A stretch of 35,484 nt of DNA from Hyphomicrobium sp. (GCF_020852195.1 NZ_JADZBI010000230.1:1-35484), one strand, 5' to 3'. Positions 1-9,210 are shown, counted from the stretch's first letter. Notes: generated by a model from the sequence alone, not told the origin. Translations and numbers: made by a program.

Positions 1-128
1 ATCTCCTCGAAGGTTGTACCGCCGAGATATCCGAGATACGGCGGCACCAGCGGCAGCACGCAGGGCGAGAGAAAGCTCACGAGCCCCGCCAGCGCCACGC
101 CGAGATAGAGATGCGCCTCAGCGAGCAT
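1..128 (-). CDS. ccdA: Cytochrome c biogenesis protein CcdA, N-terminal fragment cut by the window edge
   Basis: The minus strand from the ATG at 126-128 reads as a membrane protein starting [16 protein letters not shown] and continuing with [19 protein letters not shown]. The [16 protein letters not shown] stretch is the hallmark first transmembrane segment of the CcdA/DsbD-beta family, with the redox-active Cys in the SPCVLPL motif. Such proteins carry reducing equivalents from cytoplasmic thioredoxin across the inner membrane for cytochrome c maturation or other periplasmic thiol reduction. Only 42 codons are in the window. The start codon lies inside the last codons of the upstream pgk reading frame, with an 11-base overlap, so translation may be coupled to pgk. 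The gene would be the last visible member of a tkt-pgk-ccdA group. The family is clear; whether it is CcdA proper or a related thiol transporter cannot be told from the fragment. Confidence 0.82.
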   Translation of the reverse strand, partial: MLAEAHLYLGVALAGLVSFLSPCVLPLVPPYLGYLGGTTFEE

Positions 129-1506
129 CAGGCACGCCCTTCCGGGGCAAGCGCCCCCTCACCCGGAAGCGATCTTGCGATCGCTTCCGACCTCTCCCCA
201 TCGGGGAGAAGTGCAGGTCGTGCGCGCCCCACTTCACCTCTCCTCTCTGGGGAGAGGTCGGCGCGAAGCGCCGGGTGAGGGGGCGAGGCTGGATGCGACA
301 TCTCCAGCACCGCGCCAGTGCCGCGACGCCGGGCAGCTCGCGGCCTTCGAGCCATTCGAGGAACGCGCCGCCGGCGCTCGAGACATAGGTGAAGTCGCCC
401 GTCACGCCGGCCGCGTTGAGCGCCGCCACCGTATCGCCGCCGCCCGCGACCGACACCAGCGTCCCGGCCCTCGTCCGCTCCGCCACCGCGCGCGCGAATG
501 CGAACGTGCCCTCGCCGAACGGCGCGATCTCGAAGGCCCCGAGTGGACCGTTCCAGAGCAACGTCTCGCAGCGCGACAGCACATCGACATAGTGCGCCAC
601 CGTCTTCGGCCCCACGTCGAGGATCATCTGATCGGCCGGCACGTCGAGCGTCAGCACGGTGTGCGAGGGCGCCCCGGCCTCGAAGCGCTCGGCTACCACC
701 ACGTCCTGCGGCAGCACGATCTCGCAGCTCCGCGCCTTGGCCACGTGCATGATCTCGCGCGCGGTATCGACGAGGTCCGGCTCGGCCAGCGAGCGTCCGA
801 TCTCGACGCCGCCCGCAAGTAGGAACGTGTTGGCCATGCCGCCGCCGATGATCAGCTTGTCGACCTTGGCGATGAGATTGGTGAGCACGGGGATCTTGGT
901 CGAGACCTTGGCGCCGCCGACCAGCGCCGCGACCGGCCGCCTCGGTTGCTCGAGCGCAGCGCGCAGCGCGTCGATCTCTTCCATCATCAGCGGCCCGGCG
1001 TAGGCCGGCAGCAGCCGCGCCAGCCCCTCCGTCGAGGCATGCGCGCGATGCGCCGCCGAGAAGGCATCGTTGACGAAGATGTCGCCGAGCTTGGCCAGCG
1101 CCTCGGCCAGCGCCGGATCGTTCTTCTCCTCGCCCTTGTGGAAGCGCGTGTTCTCCAACACGACGACGCCGCCCTCGGGCAGCGCCGACACCACCTCCTC
1201 GGCCGCCTGCCCGACGCAGTCGGACGCGAACCCAACCGGCACCCCCGCGAGCTTGCCGAGCGTATCGGCGATGGGCTTGAGTGAGTTCTCCGTATCAGGC
1301 CCGCCCTTCGGCCGCCCGAAGTGCGAGAGCACGATCACACGCGCCCCCCGCGTCGCAAGGTCCTTGAGCCCGGGCACCACGCGCTCGAGCCGCGTGGCCT
1401 CGGTGATGACGCCGCCCTTCGCCGGCACGATGAGGTCCGCGCGCACCAGCACGCGCTTGCCCTTGAGGTCGAGGCCATCGGTGGTCTTGAGCTTGTCGAG
1501 GTCCAT
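118..1506 (-). CDS. pgk: Phosphoglycerate kinase with altered signature motif and repeat-derived C-terminal tail
   Basis: Converts 1,3-bisphosphoglycerate and ADP to 3-phosphoglycerate and ATP, or the reverse in gluconeogenesis and the Calvin cycle. Family landmarks are present: LSHFGRPKG near residue 62, [13 protein letters not shown], the AHRAHAST region, [28 protein letters not shown] and the nucleotide-binding [11 protein letters not shown]. Two things are abnormal. The signature R-x-D-x-N-V-P reads RADLIVP, so residue 26, normally the substrate-binding Asn, is Ile (codon at 1429-1431, ATC in place of AAC). Also, PGKs of this group usually end near ELPGVAAL at about 400 residues, while this frame continues to 462 residues through a palindromic repeat (134-293) whose translation is rich in Arg and Pro. 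The stop overlaps the ccdA start. The gene lies 175 bases downstream of tkt; no gap gene is present between them. Start ATG 1506 fits the family N-terminus. Confidence 0.93.
   Translation of the reverse strand: MDLDKLKTTDGLDLKGKRVLVRADLIVPAKGGVITEATRLERVVPGLKDLATRGARVIVLSHFGRPKGGPDTENSLKPIADTLGKLAGVPVGFASDCVGQAAEEVVSALPEGGVVVLENTRFHKGEEKNDPALAEALAKLGDIFVNDAFSAAHRAHASTEGLARLLPAYAGPLMMEEIDALRAALEQPRRPVAALVGGAKVSTKIPVLTNLIAKVDKLIIGGGMANTFLLAGGVEIGRSLAEPDLVDTAREIMHVAKARSCEIVLPQDVVVAERFEAGAPSHTVLTLDVPADQMILDVGPKTVAHYVDVLSRCETLLWNGPLGAFEIAPFGEGTFAFARAVAERTRAGTLVSVAGGGDTVAALNAAGVTGDFTYVSSAGGAFLEWLEGRELPGVAALARCWRCRIQPRPLTRRFAPTSPQRGEVKWGAHDLHFSPMGRGRKRSQDRFRVRGRLPRKGVPDAR
134..293. repeat. Palindromic repeat element inside the 3' end of the pgk frame
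   Basis: Outer arms are a perfect 15-base inverted repeat (152-166 against 271-285). Inner arms contain matching CCTCTCCCC/GGGGAGAGG-type stretches (191-199 and 249-257) and a local palindrome around GCGATCTTGCGATCGC. A half-length relative occurs at 5261-5340, sharing GATCGGTTCCGACCTCTCCCC-like sequence. Translated on the minus strand it gives short motifs such as [13 protein letters not shown], which I recognise as the usual reading of a dispersed repeat in rhizobial-type genomes. It replaces the normal end of pgk and fills the gap to ccdA. Confidence 0.8.
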
Positions 1507-1545
1507 GGTTCCGCGTGGAGTTGAGCGCGCAATGAATGTTCAAAC

Positions 1546-1642
1546 GTGTCTGGATCCCGGCCTCCGCCGGGATGACGGAGCATTTGGGTGAGCGGCCTGC
1601 CACACACTGACGTCATTCCGGCGCAGGCCGGAGTCCAGACAC
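1546..1642. repeat. Long imperfect inverted repeat between tkt and pgk
   Basis: Two 32-base arms (1546-1577 and 1611-1642) match in 28 of 32 positions as inverted copies, separated by 33 bases. Each arm is itself a small palindrome of the form CCCGGCCTNCGCCGGG. The same design, with an extra insertion in the left arm, is at 13080-13204. In RNA it would form one long hairpin in the tkt-pgk intergenic leader, so it could affect processing or relative expression of the two genes. Confidence 0.8.
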
Positions 1643-1681
1643 ACCTCAGTAGAGCACGCCCATCCCACAGCCAACCGCACC

Positions 1682-3694
<2,013 letters not shown>

Positions 3695-4035
3695 GGTCGC
3701 CCTTCCCGCTCTTTGCTGGGGCACATTTAACGGCGCGATGCGCAGCCGTCTACCGCGCTCGGGTGCATGCACACAGCAGACGTCATGTGCAGTGCAAAAT
3801 GCTCACCCGATCAAGGCGCTTGCCAGCCTCGGGCCCGCCCGGAACCGGCTGCCCGCGGCATGGGTCCTAGGTCCCCGCAGATCCAACGGCCGCAGCCCAG
3901 CGTATTGGCCCGAAAAGCAGTGGCGTGGCGCGCTTTTCGGGCACGCCACTGGCTTGGCAGCGAGGTTCAGGTATGCTTCGGGTTCTCGAGGCGGGGCGCG
4001 CCAGGCGGCCCCCCGCGGTCAATGCTCCGAGGACG
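3695..4035. other. Divergent intergenic region between tkt and the ECF sigma gene
   Basis: These 341 bases carry the leaders of two divergent units. Open frames crossing it have no recognisable product. The only clear structure is the interleaved pair of inverted repeats at 3908-3951. I looked for the GATC/TAAG-type promoter expected for an autoregulated RpoE-ChrR operon and saw no convincing match. Confidence 0.6.
3908..3951 (+). repeat. Two interleaved perfect inverted repeats (A-B-A'-B') upstream of the sigma factor gene
   Basis: Segment A, GCCCGAAAAGC (3908-3918), is the exact inverse complement of 3932-3942. Segment B, CAGTGGCGTG (3918-3927), is the exact inverse complement of 3942-3951. 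The order A-B-A'-B' means the two stems cannot nest. In RNA they could form an H-type pseudoknot or two mutually exclusive hairpins; in DNA they could be two overlapping operator dyads. The element ends 84 bases before the sigma gene start. Confidence 0.85.
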
Positions 4036-4569
4036 ATGGCTGATCTCCTGCAACGGGTCGCTGCGAACGGCGATGTCGAGGCTTTCAGGGCGCTTTTCGA
4101 AGCGTACGCGCCGCGCGTGAAGTCGTACATGCTGCGCCAGGGCGCCGATCCCGCGACGGCCGAGGAGCTGGCCCAGGAGACCTTGCTCGCCGTGTGGCGC
4201 AAGGCGGCGCTCTATTCCGACGAGAAGGGCAGCGCGACGACGTGGATCTTCACGATCGCACGCAATCTGCGCATCGATCGCCTGCGTAAGGAGGTGGTCT
4301 GGCAGCCGCTTCCGGAGAACAACGACGAGCAGCCCTCCCCCGACCCCGCACCCGACGAGGAGCTTTCCGAGCGCGAGCGCGGCGAGCGCGTGCGGGCCAT
4401 GCTCGCGGAGCTTCCGCCGGACCAGGCGGCCGTGGTGACGCTGGCGTTCGTCGAGGGCCTGTCGCACGGGCAGATCGCGGCGCGGCTTGGATTGCCGCTG
4501 GGCACCGTCAAATCGCGCATGCGGCTCGCCTACCAGAAGATCCGGGATGCGCTTGAGGATTTGAGATAG
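4036..4569 (+). CDS. rpoE: ECF RNA polymerase sigma factor, RpoE/ChrR (ECF11-like) type
   Basis: Group IV sigma factor of about 177 residues. Region 2 runs from about FEAYAPRVKSYMLRQG through AEELAQETLLAVWRKA to TWIFTIARNLRIDRLRK, and region 4 from LPPDQAAVVTLAFVEGLSHGQ to LPLGTVKSRMRLAYQKI, with an acidic Pro/Glu-rich linker. In Rhodobacter sphaeroides this family, released by ChrR, drives the response to singlet oxygen. The type is assigned mainly from the next gene, a ChrR with all metal ligands, which starts 6 bases after this stop and is probably translationally coupled. I use the ATG at 4036 because GAGGA sits just upstream and the preceding residues do not look like a sigma factor; the frame is open further upstream. 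Confidence 0.92.
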   Translation: MADLLQRVAANGDVEAFRALFEAYAPRVKSYMLRQGADPATAEELAQETLLAVWRKAALYSDEKGSATTWIFTIARNLRIDRLRKEVVWQPLPENNDEQPSPDPAPDEELSERERGERVRAMLAELPPDQAAVVTLAFVEGLSHGQIAARLGLPLGTVKSRMRLAYQKIRDALEDLR

Positions 4570-4575
4570 AGATCG

Positions 4576-5241
4576 ATGACCATTACCCATCATCCCGACA
4601 TTTCCACGCTCATGTGCTGCTCGGCGGGAAGCCAGCCGGAAGCCTGCGCGGCGGTCATCGCCTCACACCTCGCCTGCTGCCCGCAGTGCCGGGCCGAGGT
4701 CCGCCGCATGCAGAAGATCGGCGTGGCGCTGTTCGACATGCTGGAGCCGTCGGCCATGTCGGAATCCGCGCCCATCATCGCCATGCGTGCCTGCGAGCAG
4801 GACAACCCCGATGCCGCCGAGGGCGCGCGCGTGCCGTGCCTCAAGGCGTGCAAGGGCGACGTTCCGGCCCCGCTCGCCGCGCTGATCGGCGAGCGCCTCG
4901 ACGACATCCCGTGGCGCTGGATCTCGCCCGGCGTATGGACCTTCCAGGTTCCGCTGTCGAAGGGCTGCAGCGGCGACCTGCGCCTGTTCAAGATCGCGCC
5001 CGGCAAGGCCCTGCCCGAGCACGAGCACGAAGGCTCCGAGCTGACCCTGATCCTGCGCGGCAGCTACTCGGACGCGCTCGGCACCTATCAGCCGGGCGAC
5101 GTTGCCGACATCGACGAGGGCATCGCGCACGGCCCCGTCGCCTGCCCAATGAAAGGTTGCATCTGCCTGACGGCGACCGAAGGCAAGATCCGTTTCAAGA
5201 ACTGGCTGACCCGCCTGCTGCAGCCGCTGTTCAGCCGCTAA
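4576..5241 (+). CDS. chrR: ChrR-type zinc anti-sigma factor with C-terminal cupin domain
   Basis: Holds the cognate ECF sigma factor inactive until released by singlet oxygen or a related signal. The N-terminal anti-sigma domain keeps the full zinc set His6, His31, Cys35 and Cys38, at exactly the numbering of R. sphaeroides ChrR. The C-terminal cupin has the second metal set His149, His151, Glu155 and His185, with the same mutual spacing as His141/His143/Glu147/His177 of ChrR, in the stretch EHEHEGSELTLILRG through DEGIAHGP. Length 221 residues is normal for the family. It lies 6 bases downstream of the sigma gene, so the two form one operon, expected to be autoregulated. Several extra Cys residues (14, 15, 24, 34, 73, 88, 92) lie outside the known ligands. 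Confidence 0.94.
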   Translation: MTITHHPDISTLMCCSAGSQPEACAAVIASHLACCPQCRAEVRRMQKIGVALFDMLEPSAMSESAPIIAMRACEQDNPDAAEGARVPCLKACKGDVPAPLAALIGERLDDIPWRWISPGVWTFQVPLSKGCSGDLRLFKIAPGKALPEHEHEGSELTLILRGSYSDALGTYQPGDVADIDEGIAHGPVACPMKGCICLTATEGKIRFKNWLTRLLQPLFSR

Positions 5242-5260
5242 CAGCCCTGCGCACACAACT

Positions 5261-5340
5261 CCCCCGCACCCGGAGCCGATCCGCGATCGGTTCCGACCTC
5301 TCCCCACCGGGAAGAGGTAAGTGGGCGGCGCCCTCTCCCA
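5261..5340. repeat. Half-length copy of the pgk-tail palindromic repeat
   Basis: The stretch with CACCCGGAGCCGATC, GCGATCGGTTCCGACCTC and TCCCCACCGGGAAGAGG matches one arm of the repeat at 134-293 (compare 161-210). It starts 20 bases after the chrR stop and contains short local dyads, so it may also end chrR transcripts, though no T-run follows. Confidence 0.65.
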
Positions 5341-5344
5341 CCGA

Positions 5345-5457
5345 GCCCGTTACGAAATTTGAGACGGGTTCCTTGGATCTGCCGGTCCAAGCCTCTTGAC
5401 GTCGAGCAAGCCTCCACGAACGCGACACCGGCAGGATCCTCGTGCCACAGCGCAACA
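5345..5457. repeat. Dispersed composite repeat, copy 1
   Basis: Contains GTTACGAAATTTGAGACGG, GGATCTGCCGGTCCAAGCC, GACGTCGAGCAAGCCTCCAC and GCAGGATCCTCGTGCCACAG in that order. The same modules occur in the same order, inverted, at about 25270-25440, and the last one also at 13226-13257. Antisense reading of the last module gives the peptide HEDPAGVA. It fills the space between chrR and the converging thioesterase gene. Confidence 0.7.
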
Positions 5458-5497
5458 AGCCTCCGCACGACACATCCTCAGCATGGCACAGGTGGCA

Positions 5498-6073
5498 CTA
5501 AGCGCCCGCCCCTCCCTGCGGATCGCGGCCCGCCTCGCGCATCGCGCGGTCGGCGGCGAGGAACGCTTCCACATCTGCCTCAACCGGCGGGCTCGTAGCC
5601 GAGGCGCCGATCGTCTCCATCATCTCCGCCACCGGCACATAGCGCCGCGCCCTGCGGTCGTAGAGCGCCCCCTTGAACAGCGCCCGCGCCGCAACCTGCC
5701 CCTCGCGCTCGCCGCCGGCGAAGATGAAGCTCTGCTCGATGAGCACCGCCTGATCCTGCCAGCCGACCACGCGCGTCTCGAGCCGGTAGCGCTCGAAGGC
5801 ACGCAGCTCGCGCCGGAAGCGCACCAGCGCCGCATTGGCGACCGGCGTCCACCCGTTACGCCATACCGCGCGCCCGAGCCCGATGCGCACGATCAGATCC
5901 AACCGCCCGAGATCCATGATCGCCAGGTAGCGGCCGTTGTTCATGTGCAGGCTGAGATCGAGATCGTTCGGCAGCACGCGGAACGTGAGCTCCGAGATGC
6001 CGTCCGGCATGGGGAGGCGCGAGCGCCACGGTGCCGAGAGCAGGAGCCAAAGAAGGCGCAGCCAGAGGTTCAT
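5498..6073 (-). CDS. Hotdog-fold acyl-CoA thioesterase (4HBT_2 / THEM6-like)
   Basis: A 191-residue protein with a hydrophobic N-terminus (NLWLRLLWLLLSAPWRS), followed by a 4-hydroxybenzoyl-CoA-thioesterase-like hotdog domain. Typical landmarks are FRVLPNDLDLSLHMNNGRYL, where D and HMNNGRY form the usual active-site neighbourhood, RRELRAFERYRLETRVVGW, and AVLIEQSFIFAGGEREGQVAARALFKGAL. Related bacterial proteins are annotated as acyl-CoA thioesterases of unknown substrate; the N-terminal segment suggests membrane attachment. I use the ATG at 6073, with GAGGA about ten bases upstream, rather than the ATG at 6139, since only the shorter form starts like the family. It is divergent from the TPR gene and converges on the repeat cluster after chrR. 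Substrate unknown. Confidence 0.85.
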   Translation of the reverse strand: MNLWLRLLWLLLSAPWRSRLPMPDGISELTFRVLPNDLDLSLHMNNGRYLAIMDLGRLDLIVRIGLGRAVWRNGWTPVANAALVRFRRELRAFERYRLETRVVGWQDQAVLIEQSFIFAGGEREGQVAARALFKGALYDRRARRYVPVAEMMETIGASATSPPVEADVEAFLAADRAMREAGRDPQGGAGA

Positions 6074-6233
6074 GGAATTTGGGATCCTCGCAGTCCGATT
6101 GCGCCGCGTGGCGCTTTCCGCAACGTCTCCGGGCCACAATCGGCTGTTATTGACCGCCGAGCCGGATTCAGAGGAAGATTCGCCGCCGTCGGCAGTCTAC
6201 CATGGTGATCCCCGTGAGTGGCGAAGAGGCCCA

Positions 6234-7979
6234 ATGATCCGCCTGCGCATTCGTGTCGCTCTCCTTCGTTCCGTCCCCGCGCTGGCGCTCCTGGCCGGCG
6301 TGCCGTGCACGCCAGCGCTCGCGGCACCGGCCGAGCCGACGCAGATCGCGGAGGAAGGCGCCGGCGCCCTCGTACGCGGCGAGGCGCAGCAGGCCGTCCT
6401 GAACTACACCGAGGCGCTCAAGGATTCGGCCCTGCCGAACGACCGCCGCGCGGCGATCCTGAACGACCGCGGCGTCGCCAACATCAAGCTCGGCCAGACG
6501 CGCCAGGCGTTCGAGGATTTCAACCTCGCGGCCCAGCTCTTCCCCGAGTTCGCCGCCGTCTACAACAACCGCGGCAACCTGCTCTTGTCCCTCGGCCTCG
6601 CCAAGGAGGCGATCAAGGATTTCGACCGCTCGCTCGTTCTCGCCCCCGGCTACGCGGCTGCTTACAACAACCGCGCCAGCGCCCTCATGCGCCTCGGGCA
6701 GACCGAGGACGCCATCGCCGACTACACGCGCTCCGTCAAGCTTATGCCGCAGAGCCCGGCGCCGCTCAGCGGCCGCGGCCTCGCGCATCTCACGCTCGAT
6801 CGGCCGCATGCGGCGATCCGGGATTTCTCGCGCGCCGTGAAGGCGGACGCCCGCTTCGCCGCCGCCTATCGCAACCGCGCCGAGGCCAAGCTCGCCGTCG
6901 AGAGCTTCGACGAGGCCATCGAGGACCTGTCGCGCGCCATCGCCTTCGACGTGAACCACACGGACAGCTACCTCCTGCGCGGCAAGGCCTACCTCTCGGT
7001 GCGCAACACGGCTTCCGCCATCAAGGATTTCTCGAAGGCCGCCGAGATCGATCCCAGGAACGCCACCGCTTTCGCCGAGCGTGGCTTCGCCTATTGTCTC
7101 GCCCAAGCCTACGACGAGGCGTTCATCGACCTCAACAAGGCCATCGAGGTCGACCCGCGCTCGGGGCTCGCGTTCGCCTACCGCGCCTACGCCTACAAGC
7201 AGAGCGACCAGATCGACGTCGCCCTGCGCGATGTCGAGGTGGCCGAGAAGCTCAATCCCGATACGCCCGAGATCCATTGGGTGAAGGCGGAGATCGAGGA
7301 AGCGCAGGGCCTCACCGAGCAGGCCATCGCCGATCTCAGGAAGGCGCAGGAGCTGCGACCGGGTTACCGCGATGCCGCCGAATCGCTGCAGCGGCTCGGC
7401 GCCGCGCCCTCGCAGACCGAGGAGCGGGAGATTGCGGGCGCCGGCACCGACACATGGCGCGTCGTTGTCCGCGGCAAGCGCTACGTCGCGATCGACGAAC
7501 GCTATCCCCGCCTGTCCGTCCCGCTCGAGACCATGGGCGGCGCAAAGCCCAAGCTGCTCGAATGGCAGGTCAAGGAGCCGCCGTTCGGCGGCATCGGCAC
7601 GCTGCGCTTCTACAGCGGCACCGTCGCCGGCAAGTCGGGCAGCGAGGACGTCGAGTACGTCGCGGTGCTGGATCTCGACAACGGCATCGTCGTGGCCATC
7701 GAGCCGCACAAGCAGGGCAAGACCGTCGCCACCTGGTCCTGGGAGAACGGCAAGGTCACGGTCGCCAGCGTGGACGGTGTCACCGACGAGCTGGACCTGC
7801 GTATCGGAGGACGCGAGGTTGCCGGACAGGGCGGACCCGGCCGACGCTATTCGACCAGCGCACAGCAGCAGCCGGGCTGGGCGCCATGGGACAGCCCGTT
7901 CGGCGGCAACTACGCCCAGTCCCCGCCGAAGCGGGTGAAGAAAAAGCCCAAGACGCTGTTCGATCTCTTGTTCAACTAG
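6234..7979 (+). CDS. Exported TPR-repeat protein with uncharacterised C-terminal domain
   Basis: About 581 residues. A signal peptide (IRLRIRVALLRSVPALALLAGVPCTPALA) is followed by roughly ten tetratricopeptide repeats of 34 residues, each with the pattern A-x-NNRG/A-x-AxxxLG-xxxxAIxDF-xxAxxLxP (for example YNNRASALMRLGQTEDAIAD). The repeats end near RPGYRDAAESLQRLG. The remaining 180 residues form a beta-rich domain around TWRVVVRGKRYVAIDERYP, VEYVAVLDLDNGIVVAIEP and WSWENGKVTVASVDG, ending in a basic KRVKKKPKTLFDLLFN. I do not recognise that domain. TPR arrays bind proteins, so a periplasmic scaffold role is plausible but inferred. The ATG at 6234 has GAAGAGG upstream and begins the signal peptide; the frame is open far upstream but overlaps the divergent thioesterase there. 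Confidence 0.88.
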   Translation: MIRLRIRVALLRSVPALALLAGVPCTPALAAPAEPTQIAEEGAGALVRGEAQQAVLNYTEALKDSALPNDRRAAILNDRGVANIKLGQTRQAFEDFNLAAQLFPEFAAVYNNRGNLLLSLGLAKEAIKDFDRSLVLAPGYAAAYNNRASALMRLGQTEDAIADYTRSVKLMPQSPAPLSGRGLAHLTLDRPHAAIRDFSRAVKADARFAAAYRNRAEAKLAVESFDEAIEDLSRAIAFDVNHTDSYLLRGKAYLSVRNTASAIKDFSKAAEIDPRNATAFAERGFAYCLAQAYDEAFIDLNKAIEVDPRSGLAFAYRAYAYKQSDQIDVALRDVEVAEKLNPDTPEIHWVKAEIEEAQGLTEQAIADLRKAQELRPGYRDAAESLQRLGAAPSQTEEREIAGAGTDTWRVVVRGKRYVAIDERYPRLSVPLETMGGAKPKLLEWQVKEPPFGGIGTLRFYSGTVAGKSGSEDVEYVAVLDLDNGIVVAIEPHKQGKTVATWSWENGKVTVASVDGVTDELDLRIGGREVAGQGGPGRRYSTSAQQQPGWAPWDSPFGGNYAQSPPKRVKKKPKTLFDLLFN

Positions 7980-8216
7980 CCCGGCCGTGCACGCGTAGCC
8001 TCGCCGGGATCGGCAGGCGGGGTCTGTTTGAAGCGCCATAGCGGTCGTCGATGGCCGCCGAGCGAGGTCAGCCTAGGGCCAGGAACAGACATTCCGTCCC
8101 AAAATTGAATGGCTGCTCTGGCTCATTTAACAGACGTCGATGACCGCGGCATCCCCGCTCGCTTTGCGCGGGCCGTTCTCCAACACTCAAGCTCGCAGAA
8201 ACAACATGACGTTCGC

Positions 8217-9110
8217 CTATCTCCTGTATCGCAAGGCATTCACCAACAGGGAGAACGCGGGCGAGGCGTGACGCCGGCTTGAATAGTAGAGGTGGTAACC
8301 CTCGAAGGTCTGGCGCCAAGGGGCCAGAACCTCGACGAGCTGCCGCGATTTGACGTAGGGCTTAATCATCGCCTCCGGCAGGTAGGCAAGCCCAAAGCCG
8401 GACAGCGCCGCAATCAGAACCGCCGGTACCGCACTGAATACGAGCTGCCCTTCGACCTTGACGCGCTGCTCCTTGCCGCCCTTCCTAAACGTCCATGCGA
8501 AGAATTCGCCGTGAGTGGGAAGGCGCAGATTGATACAGGAATGCGCGATCAGATCCTGCGGCGATTTCGGCTGCGGATGCTTCCTGAAATAAGACGGTGA
8601 TCCCACCACGGCCATGCGAATGTCGGCGCTGATAGCGACCGCGATCATGTCCTGCGAGACCAGCCGCCCGCGTCGCACGCCGGCATCATAGCGGTCGCTG
8701 ACGATATCCGTGCGCCCATAGTCGGTTGTGAGTTCCACCACGATGTCCGGATAATCCGGCAGGAACCGTTCGATCGCGGGCCAGAGAACGTGATGGACAG
8801 CGAACTCGTCTGCCGTGATGCGGATCGTGCCGGCGGGCTTGTCGCGCAGCTCGGTCAATTGCGCCAGCCCTTCGTCGATCTGCAGGAGCGCCGGCTGGAC
8901 GCGCGCCAGAAGTCGCTCCCCGGCTTCCGTTGGCGCCACGCTTCGGGTCGAGCGGTTGAGCAAGCGCAGACCGAGGCGCTCCTCCAGCCCCCGGATGGTC
9001 TGGCTGAGGGCGGATTGCGAGACGCCCAGCCGGGCGGCGGCGCGGGTGAAGCTGCCGTCTTCTGCGACGACCACGAAGGCGTTTAGATCGCGGAGATTCT
9101 CACTCAACAT
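8217..9110 (-). CDS. LysR-family transcriptional regulator
   Basis: A 297-residue LTTR. The N-terminal winged helix-turn-helix is clear: LRDLNAFVVVAEDGSFTRAA, then RLGVSQSALSQTIRGLEERLG and LLNRSTRSVAPTEAGERL. It is followed by the effector-binding domain (AGTIRITADEF, DRYDAGVRRGRLVSQDMIAV, FGLAYLPEAMIKPYV). It is divergent from two tandem hydrolase genes with a 100-base gap that contains a LysR-type dyad at 9139-9155, the usual arrangement for a regulator controlling its neighbours and itself. By resemblance it falls with the large LTTR branch that often sits beside hydrolase, oxidoreductase or transporter genes. The inducing ligand cannot be read from the sequence. Confidence 0.93.
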   Translation of the reverse strand: MLSENLRDLNAFVVVAEDGSFTRAAARLGVSQSALSQTIRGLEERLGLRLLNRSTRSVAPTEAGERLLARVQPALLQIDEGLAQLTELRDKPAGTIRITADEFAVHHVLWPAIERFLPDYPDIVVELTTDYGRTDIVSDRYDAGVRRGRLVSQDMIAVAISADIRMAVVGSPSYFRKHPQPKSPQDLIAHSCINLRLPTHGEFFAWTFRKGGKEQRVKVEGQLVFSAVPAVLIAALSGFGLAYLPEAMIKPYVKSRQLVEVLAPWRQTFEGYHLYYSSRRHASPAFSLLVNALRYRR

Positions 9111-9138
9111 TCATAAGCTCAGCTAATTCCAGCATCCA

Positions 9139-9155
9139 GATTACACGATCTAATC
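9139..9155. promoter_or_regulatory. Probable LysR-type binding box (T-N11-A dyad)
   Basis: GATTA (9139-9143), seven bases, then TAATC (9151-9155) is a perfect interrupted palindrome containing the T-N11-A core typical of LTTR sites. It is 28 bases from the lysR start and 55 bases from the first hydrolase start. A second weaker dyad, TAAGCT-C-AGCTAA, lies next to the lysR start. Function is inferred. Confidence 0.6.
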
Positions 9156-9210
9156 GAAATCCGGGTCAAGCGCTATCTTCAGGTCAACAGAATGAGAAGG
9201 GAGAGCGAAC

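Noticed and set aside
14-388. Plus-strand open frame at the left end
   Set aside because: Shadow of pgk, ccdA and the palindromic repeat on the minus strand.
6168-8039. 623-codon open frame antisense to the TPR gene
   Set aside because: Low-complexity translation (long Gly/Leu/Arg/Val runs), no family features, and the plus-strand TPR frame is clearly the real gene.
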